Shown here piece by piece: positions 57,200 to 64,000 of a stretch of DNA of 64,000 nt; the stretch's first letter is position 1, and every line of letters begins with the position of its first letter. Source of the DNA: Kalaharituber pfeilii (taxonomy: Eukaryota; Ascomycota; Pezizomycetes; Pezizales; Pezizaceae); the NCBI GenBank assembly GCA_015179045.1, contig WHUZ01000019.1, positions 310,001 through 374,000 of the forward strand, in the 5' to 3' direction. Below the pieces are notes generated by a model. It made no database searches. It saw nothing but the letters and a program-made list of their open reading frames with translations, and was not told where the DNA came from. The position numbers and the translations under genes were made by a program.

Positions 57200-59791
57200 G
57201 AACTCGCTGGAGCTGCCGAACCCACTAGGCGAAGCGACTCGGACTACCTCTGATGTAGTGACTGAGCTCACTGAGAGGCTGCTCAAGGCACTTGCAGGCA
57301 CCTCAAACCGCTCAGCTCCAGGGCCTGATGGAATTAGCTATAGGTTCAAAGCTGATTAACAAAACCATTCTAAGGAAGCAATTGATGAAGGAGCTGGCTA
57401 CCGAACTGGCTGAAGGTAGAATGCCAAAGGGCTGCCAAATTCAGCAAAGTCATCATGATACGGAAATCTGGTAAAGGCCCCAAGTAGGCGAAGAGCTGGA
57501 GGCCAATTCAACTCATTAACTGCGTGGGCAAGCTGATGGAGAAGGTGGTTGCAGATGACCTTCAAGGTGTGGGCCTGTTCCACAAGGGGCAGTTTGGGGG
57601 GGTGAGAGGCAGGTCTGCCATCGATGCCTTGTTCCGGGCTGTAGTAGTCAGCCAGAGAGCTCTTGCACGGAAAGGAGGCGCGGTATGGGTCATGGAGGAT
57701 GTCAAGGGCGGATTCGGAAACACAAGATGGGAGGTTGTCAAGGAGCGGGTTCAGGGCTCACCAGCTGAGAAATGGCTACCCTGGCTAGAGACCTTCTTCC
57801 GAGAGCGTGAATTCGAAGTCGAGTGGGATGGGCAGGTAAGGAGCTGCGGAAAATCAAATGTGGGAGTGCCACAGGGGTCTCCGCTGTCCCCAGTAGCATT
57901 CCTGATCTTCATGCCACCAATATTGGAGGAGATCCCTTCGTTCGTTGATGATATCAACTGCGTGGTAGTGAACTGGGGACCAGCTAAGGGCATGAGACGG
58001 ATTGGGGCCAGGGTAGCAGAGGCAGTCAGGGAGGTAACCCAAGCCCATGAGTTGCCACTTGAGGCCTCGAAGGAGGAGGTCCTAGTCATTGGTAAGAAGA
58101 CTAAGAAGAGAGCAGATGTTGAGAGGAGCAAATGGCTAGGTGTGATCTGCGACAGCACCCTTGACTTCGACCACCATTGAAAGAGCCGGATTGCCAAAAC
58201 CAGGAAACCTTTGGGGGCTCTCTGGGCTAGGGAACTCGCCATAGGGGATGAGCCCTGCCTCATGGCGGAAGGCACATACTGGCATGGTGAGGGCAGTAGC
58301 TCTATGGGGTTCCGAGATCGGCTGGAGAGGCCAAAGGAAATAGAGAGAGGAGTTTGAAAGGCTTCAGTATCAGGCCCTCCACAAATGCACTGGGGCGGTT
58401 CAGGGAGCGGCGAGGGAGAAGGTCGAGGCAATTGCAGGTGTCGAAAGTGTGGCCCTAATCCTCGATCAGAGCCAGGCGAGGTATGCTCTAAGGTCAATAA
58501 GGGACCCCACAGGTGTGGGGGACCTATGGCCTAAGAGCTTCAGAGGGATGCAGGCCGCGGACCAGACCGGGAGGGCGAAAAGGGCCGAGACTTGAGAGAC
58601 TTTGGGCTAAACTGGACAGAGGGTGTGAGCAAAGAAGATGGTTTTGAATCGGTAGCAGGGCGAATTGCCAGCAGGCTTGAGATTGACGAGGAGGAGAGAG
58701 TTTCCTGGGGGCGAGATGTTCAATTATTGGGGGCAGAAATTGAGGTCGTTGACCTCAAACTGGGCAAGGAGGACGCCCCTGCCAAGTGGGAGAAGGCCAT
58801 CAACAAGGCCAAGGGTGATTCAGTAGCTGTTTTCACAGACGGCAGTCGCAACGAAGAAGGAGGAGTGGGAGGCGGTTGGTGCTGGAGACAGGTGGTAGCA
58901 GGCGAGTCAGAAGGGTCCCGGCGGGTAGGCACAAAAGCCACTGTATAGACCGGTGAGATCTCAGGCATGAGGGGTGCCCTTGAAACAGTTGATGGCAGGG
59001 CAAAAGTACTGCGACTTGCTGACTCTCAGGCAGCCATCAGTGCAGTTCAGAGAGCAGGAAAAACTGGCAAGGCGAGGACGGCGGACCTAGCGCGCGTGGT
59101 AGAGCTCGTCGCAGAAAGGCGGCGGAGGCTGAGAGAGGCTGGGGCTGTGAAGCTTGCTTGGGTCAAGGCCCACGTGGGGATAGAGGGCAATGAGAAGGCA
59201 GATGAGATGGCCAAAGAGGGGGCCAGGTGCATGAGGTATGATGGCCAGGCCACTGAGGGCGGTCTGAGGCAGGAGTTAGTTCGAAAGAGAAAGGAGGAGA
59301 GGGAACGAGTTGGGGTTTGGGAAGGGCAAATTTATGCGGTGGGGCAGGAGAGCACTCACAAATCACACATTACACCTGGCTGCGGACCGGAAAAGGCGGA
59401 GCGATGTGGAGGAGGGTGATCGGTGGTGAGGAGGTGCATTGCACGTGTGGAGAGGTGTGGAGTGCTGAGCATGTGGTGCTCAGGTGCACCGAGCTAGAGA
59501 GACCTCAGAGGAAGGATAAGGATGGGATACAAGTCACCTGGCAATCCTGGGAGGACTTAGAGGAGAAAGGGTGGAAGCAGGAGGATGTGGAGGGTGATCC
59601 GGTCGAGCATTGGTTTGCCTGCCTCGATCTGGGGTAGCTGGGGACGGAACGCACTGGGTGCTCAAGGTGTGTACGTAGAGTATGCAGTTAGCGGCCTGTA
59701 ACCTGGCCGGGTATATGGGTCCCTTCCATAGGCTGGTAGCCTGTATGCGGGGTTATGTGAATATAAAAAAAAAAAAAAAAAAAAAAAAAAA
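57200..59791 (+). mobile_element. LINE-B, long degenerate copy
   Basis: Plus-strand frames give APGPDGISY (RT motif 0), then 57524-58180 with QFGGVRGRSAIDALFRAVV, VPQGSPLSPVAF and the catalytic box FVDDINC. RNase H follows (FTDGSRN, DSQAAI, WVKAHVGIEGNEKADEMAK) at about 58830-59215, then a Cys/His end (CTCGEVWSAEHVVLRC) at about 59440. The tail GCGGGGTTATGTGAATAT precedes a poly-A run at 59764-59791. There are at least three frameshifts or stops, so it is inactive. The 5' boundary is vague: upstream (56901-57215) is an ORF with 15-bp CCGAACTCGCCGGTA repeats that may or may not belong to it. It ends inside a minus-strand coding-like fragment. Confidence 0.88.
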
Positions 59792-60080
59792 CGTCCCCAT
59801 TCTCCCCAAACTCTTTTCCATCATCTCCGCCTGCTGCATCCACATTTTCGTCTCACTGTTCACAATGGTTGGGTCGTCAACAACGCCATAGTGCTTTGAA
59901 CTGTTGAGCAGATCGATCGTATCAATCAGAAGCTTTATCGCCTCGTCATAAATATCGTCACGGAAAATGAAAATGTTGCGGTTCTCACAGAAGCTCCAGT
60001 CACGAGGGTTTGTGTTTTTTGCGGCACCCTGGGATGGGTGGGTAGCGGCGATTGTTCCAGGGGAGCCCGCACGCAATGAC
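59792..60080 (-). pseudogene. Coding-like fragment truncated by LINE-B
   Basis: On minus, about 95 residues read as a globular protein (NPRDWSFCENRNIFIF, DEAIKLLIDTIDLLNSS, KMWMQQAEMMEKSLGRMG) and end exactly at the poly-A of the plus-strand LINE-B. It lies about 150 bp past the stop codon of the next gene and may be a neighbouring gene or a further exon set. No family is recognised. Confidence 0.4.
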
Positions 60081-60309
60081 GCATTCGACTTGATTAGAGA
60101 GCGTCATAAGAGATGTCACAACTGCGATATAGGGCTGTGCTGCAAAGTACCTGGACAGCATGAGAGCATCGATAGTGGAGTTTCCAGTGAGGAGTGGTGC
60201 TTTACCGTAGGTTGTTATAAAAGGGATTAGGTTGTGTTCGGCAAATCCCCAGCGACTTTTCCATGGGCAGTTTGATTCGACTGGCCCTCAAGCATCGCAA
60301 CTTGGAACG

Positions 60310-61866
60310 AGGTACGCAGCGTTTTTTTTTTTTTTTTTTTTTTTCTTTCTTTCACATAACCCCGCATGCAGCTGTTCGCCAAGGCAGGGCCCCTGGGTCT
60401 GCACCCTCAAAGCCCGGAGGCAGGCTTATCTAACTACCCCTCCCCCCGTCACCTCTACAAACGAAAATCTCGACCCCTCCCCGCCCCACCTCCTCGAGGC
60501 AATGAAAATAACTACATCTTTCCTCCACCGCCCACCTTCAAACAAACGGAAATTCGCCCCCTCCCCTCACATCTTTAGCGACCCGAAAAATTCTTCCAGC
60601 ACATCCACCACCTCCCCGTTCTCCTGATGTACCATCCACCTTTTCTCATCTACGGCTTCCCATCTTCCCCATCCTTCTGGATACTCTATCTTCTCACACC
60701 TGAAAGCCAGGTGGTCCGCCGTTTGTTTCTCCCCGCATCCGCACACACCCCCTTCTGCCGCTTTCCCTATTCTGATATCCCACTCTCTCCCCATCCCCTT
60801 CCCCGTTCTCAGCCTAGTGAAAGCCGTTGCCGCCCCCCTGCTCCACCTCATAACTGAGCCCCCTCCGTACCCACATTCTCTCCTTTCTGCCGCGCGCAGC
60901 TTCTTCCATTTCTGCTGCAACCCCCCTTCCGTCACCACCGACCTTCCAATCCTATTTGCCGCTTTCTTTGCTTCGACGTCCGCCGCTTCATTGCCTGCGA
61001 TGCCAATATGTGCTTTCACCCACATCAGCTTGACGTCCCCCCCCCTTTCTCTTCCTTTCTGCGATGATATCCACTACTCTCTTTAAATCCCCGGTCCGGG
61101 CTTTCCCCCGCCTTCCTGCCGTTCTCACCGCCGCAATTGCCGCTTGTGAGTCCGTTAGAATGACAACGTTTGCCGGTGCCGGTGCCGCTTTCTCCATCCC
61201 CTTCCTCATCCCCCTCACCTCCCCGTCCCACACCGTTGCCCCCGTCCCCATCTCTTCTCCACCCCCTCTGTCCCATTTCCAATAGCCTCCTCCCACTCCT
61301 CCTTTCTCATTCATGCTCCCATCCGTATATACCGCTCCCCCCCTTGCGTGGCCCAGAAAATGGAATTTTCCCATTCCTGTACTCCCCCTCCCTTGCGTCC
61401 CTCTCTCATTACTTCTTCCACTTCCACTTTCGCACATCCTCCTCCCCATGATACTTCGTCCACCCCTTCCGGCATGACGAAACTAACTGTGCTTTGCGCT
61501 TTCCCCGCCACCGACTCAAATCCGTCCTTCTTCTGTGTCGCCCACCCTATACTCCAATCCCTCCAGTCCCTCCCTTTCTCTTCCACATCCCCTTCTCCCC
61601 TGAAATCCGCGGTCCAAATGTCTCCGCATCCTTCCGGATCCCCCATGCTTCTCGCCACCAGCCTCGCCTGCGCGGCGTCTAGTGCTGTTTCTGCGCTCTC
61701 CACCCCTGCAATCCAGTTTACTTTCTGTTTTGCTGTTCCGTGGACGGCGCCCGTGGCTTTCTTCAGTACCTGATACTGAATTTTCTCCATCTGTTTTCTC
61801 CATTCCTTCTGTCCCCTCCATCCTATCTCCGACCCCCACATCATCATCGCCCTTAGGTACGCAGCG
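60310..61866 (-). mobile_element. 5'-truncated LINE-B (about 1.5 kb) in the last exon of the host gene, 12-bp TSD
   Basis: AGGTACGCAGCG lies at 60310-60321 and 61855-61866. In sense (minus) the insert has the RT connection region, RNase H (VYTDGSMNEKGG, LTDSQAAIAAV, MWVKAHIGIAGNEAADVEAK) and the Cys/His end (CGCGEKQTADHLAFRC), then the LINE-B tail and poly-A. Two frameshifts split the ORF. It begins downstream of the catalytic RT box, so it was incompletely reverse-transcribed at insertion. Confidence 0.95.
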
Positions 61867-62120
61867 TAAGAGGCTCCTGAATTGGAGCGGTGGGGTCCAG
61901 TGCCTGGAACGGACTCGGCGAGACAGCGAAGGACGATGGAAGAACATTTTGAGGATATCCTTGAGTGGCTCGTGGCGAGCCTTGATACATGTGTGGAGAA
62001 ATGCAAAAACTATTAAATTGCTCTTCAGGATTGAAACTCTCTTGAGGAGTTGGCTGCGGCAAAGCCTCGAAATCATTGAGTGGGTCGTTGGTATTAACAT
62101 CCACATTATGAGCATTCCGA

Positions 62121-62281
62121 GCCGACGCTCCTTTTTTTTATTTTTTTATTTCATTAATCGCTTGCCGCCCTTCGGGCTATGGCGATGTTTAATTACATGA
62201 GAATTGTATACACTCGTTCCTGCTGTCCTCACTCCCCTATGCCGGCTCCTCCAAGAGGTCCGGTCCCCGTGCCGACGCTCC
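62121..62281 (-). mobile_element. LINE-A tail in the last exon of the host gene, 11-bp TSD
   Basis: GCCGACGCTCC flanks a 139-bp insert at 62121-62131 and 62271-62281; the insert is a poly-T run, the LINE-A hairpin tail and some 3' UTR. It lies about 250 bp from the LINE-B insertion in the same exon. Confidence 0.93.
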
Positions 62282-63825
62282 TGCACCGGTATCTTCAGCA
62301 CTACGAGTGCGCTTCCCTAGACTGGAATGCCCTCCTGTAGCTGCAGCGTTGCTTCGACCTGCTTGGGTATTGGATTTTCTTCTGCGCCTTGCTTGTCTGC
62401 CACTCGTAGAAGGTTGAGATCGATTCTCAGCCTGATTGTTAGTGAAAAATATGCATAATTGGAAGAAGACAAGCATACTGACTGGCCTGTTCTAGTCTGC
62501 TGATGACCACTCCCACTACCGTATTGTTCTTCAGCATTGGTCTGCTATGTTTTTCGTTAGCAGGGAAGTGAACAAAACACAAACATGAACTACAACCATC
62601 GAGGGGTGGAAGAAAGAAGGGGATAACGTAGAAAGGGACAAAGAACTGACATTGGGAGATTCCGCTACGACACCCTCCATGGCATCATCATCACCTGCGA
62701 AACCACTTGTGCTTGTTTTCGCAATGTTGTCAAGGGTCGTGTCAGGGCGAACTCTGCCTTGCGCCCTGAACGATGCTGGTGTATATATCTGCCAGGTTTT
62801 ACGTCTCATTTCAATTTCCTCTTGACTTTCTATATGTGGTAGGTAGTAGGGTTTCGAATCCTCTCTCGTGTTCTGTTTCTTGATGGGGATGTTGATGCAA
62901 AACTGACGGGTCTGCAACAGAAAATCTGCGTGCAGAATTTGAAGGAGGCATATGTGTGGCAACCGCAAAATCGGACTGCTGATGAAGCCACCACTTGGTC
63001 TTCTCCCTAGCGTCAAGTAGTTGCCGCTCCCAATCCGCTTCAAGTGCAGCCTTGCTGGCTGCATCAATGCTGTTTCCTCCCGGCCGGGAGGTGGACTCTT
63101 CTGTCTCTGTGGCCTTTTCCTCGCTTTGCCCATGCTCCTCTCTGTCACTTTCTTCTGCCGTGGACTGTGCGACAGTCGCAGGAGTAACCGTGACCTGGAC
63201 ATCGTACCCATTGCTCCTCAGGTAAGTGTCAAAGGACATTGCATGCCCCTCATATGTGTTTGGTCTGGGCGCTACGTCAGGTTTCCGCCTCCTCTGAACC
63301 CCAAGGGGCAGATTAGTATCGTCAGAAAACCTAACTGCATCAATTCTCAACCCTCCATGTGGCTTTTTTCTCTCTTTGGCATTGTGGGGCCGGTCAAAAC
63401 TTTCATGATGAGGATGCTCATCAACCAGGCTAACTGAGTTTGTGGGAACATAGATTTTCGGGGTGTTTGGAGGCGCAAAAGGCAGCGCACCTTTCATTTG
63501 ATTCCTTTGATGCCTATCAGTTGCAGCCCCAGTAGACAGCTTCAAATTTGTAAGCAAGGGAGCCAGTTGACGCCGGTCCTTTTTCGTCCGGTAGCTGTTC
63601 AACTTCTACCGTTGAATGTCAGTGCTACACATTGCGAATGGGGCATCCGCGTCCCCACTATAAGTTACATTGCCTCTGATCTGGAGGTAATATAACAAGG
63701 CCCACGCTACTACAGAGAATGCAAAGGACACTCACATATGTCGCACCCGTCAGCAAAAGATTAGTTTTCTCGTCCTTCTTCCTTCCAGAATCAATTCCCC
63801 CGATAATCTTCCTCAAGGCGTTCAT

Positions 63826-64000
63826 TCTGCCCCAATACACACAAACCTTTCACTCCGAAAAGCACCTGAATGTACTTGCTGCTCAAATAGAGTATATTCG
63901 ATAGCAGAAGTGTACTCAGTTCAGATATTGATGGATTTCTAGATGCAGTGGTGGTGGTGAATGCTGTAGTAGTTGTTGTGGTTCACGCCGAGAAGGAAGC
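63826..64000. other. Upstream flank of the five-exon gene
   Basis: No further exon is evident; GGTGGTGGT and GTAGTAGTTGTTG triplet runs are present. The window ends here. Confidence 0.4.

Larger units (their letters stand above)
60227..63825 (-). pseudogene. Unidentified five-exon gene with two LINE insertions in its last exon
   Basis: Exons 63825-63736, 63605-62964, 62911-62651, 62544-62479 and 62431 onward join in phase 0 through good GT-AG introns (two introns only 47-52 bp). Read across both insertions the last exon runs 62431-62271, 62120-61855 and 60309-60227, a multiple of three, giving a 522-codon frame ending in TAA. The protein starts MNALRKIIGGIDSGRKKDEK; it is hydrophilic with acidic and basic low-complexity parts (RRRRKSN, SLGKRTRSAED) and Pro/Gln-rich later, which suggests a nuclear or regulatory protein, but I recognise no domain. 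As it stands, the LINE-A supplies a stop at 62237, leaving about 417 residues with a short foreign tail. An upstream exon beyond 63825 cannot be excluded. Confidence 0.75.

Overview
The window looks like the genome of a filamentous ascomycete (Pezizomycotina). Genes carry short GT-AG introns with CTAAC-type branch points, the two ATP-citrate lyase subunit genes sit head to head, and there are large NACHT/ankyrin (NLR-type) genes. The heavy load of LINE, Copia, Gypsy and MITE remnants would fit a repeat-rich Pezizomycete such as a truffle, but that placement is inference and cannot be proven from the window.

Layout. 1-5.2 kb: an orphan last exon of a cellulose-binding (CBM1) secreted enzyme, short LINE tails and a tRNA-Val(AAC). 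5.3-11.8 kb: the housekeeping island, acl2 (minus, 7 exons, 484 codons) and acl1 (plus, 8 exons, 656 codons), divergent from a 1.9-kb shared promoter; together they make the cytosolic enzyme that turns citrate into acetyl-CoA. 12.2-15.9 kb: copy 1 of a multi-copy 3.7-kb repeat (called R element here) with a divergent gene pair, one member having a PD-(D/E)XK nuclease-like core. 16-20 kb: MITEs, a perfect hairpin and a small three-exon secreted-protein gene. 20.4-24.7 kb: an apparently intact five-exon NLR with at least 14 nearly identical ankyrin units. 25-31 kb: a degraded LINE and low-complexity DNA.

31-43 kb is a nested repeat cluster: R copy 2 is split by a foldback element with about 450-bp arms and by a Copia retrotransposon that has two 278-bp LTRs indistinguishable by eye but a gutted interior; a solo LTR and R copy 3 follow. 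44-64 kb: a LINE end, a Gypsy integrase tail, a second NLR (minus) broken by a LINE and one extra base, more LINEs, and an unidentified five-exon gene (minus) whose last exon was hit by two independent LINE insertions.

Two LINE families dominate. LINE-A ends in a conserved hairpin tail and a zinc-knuckle C terminus. LINE-B has an RNase H domain and a different 3' tail. Many copies are strongly 5'-truncated, with target-site duplications (TSDs) of 9-19 bp that can be read directly. Several insertions lie inside genes, so the window records recent retrotransposition into coding DNA. All gene models were spliced by eye; reading-frame closure across exons was the main check.
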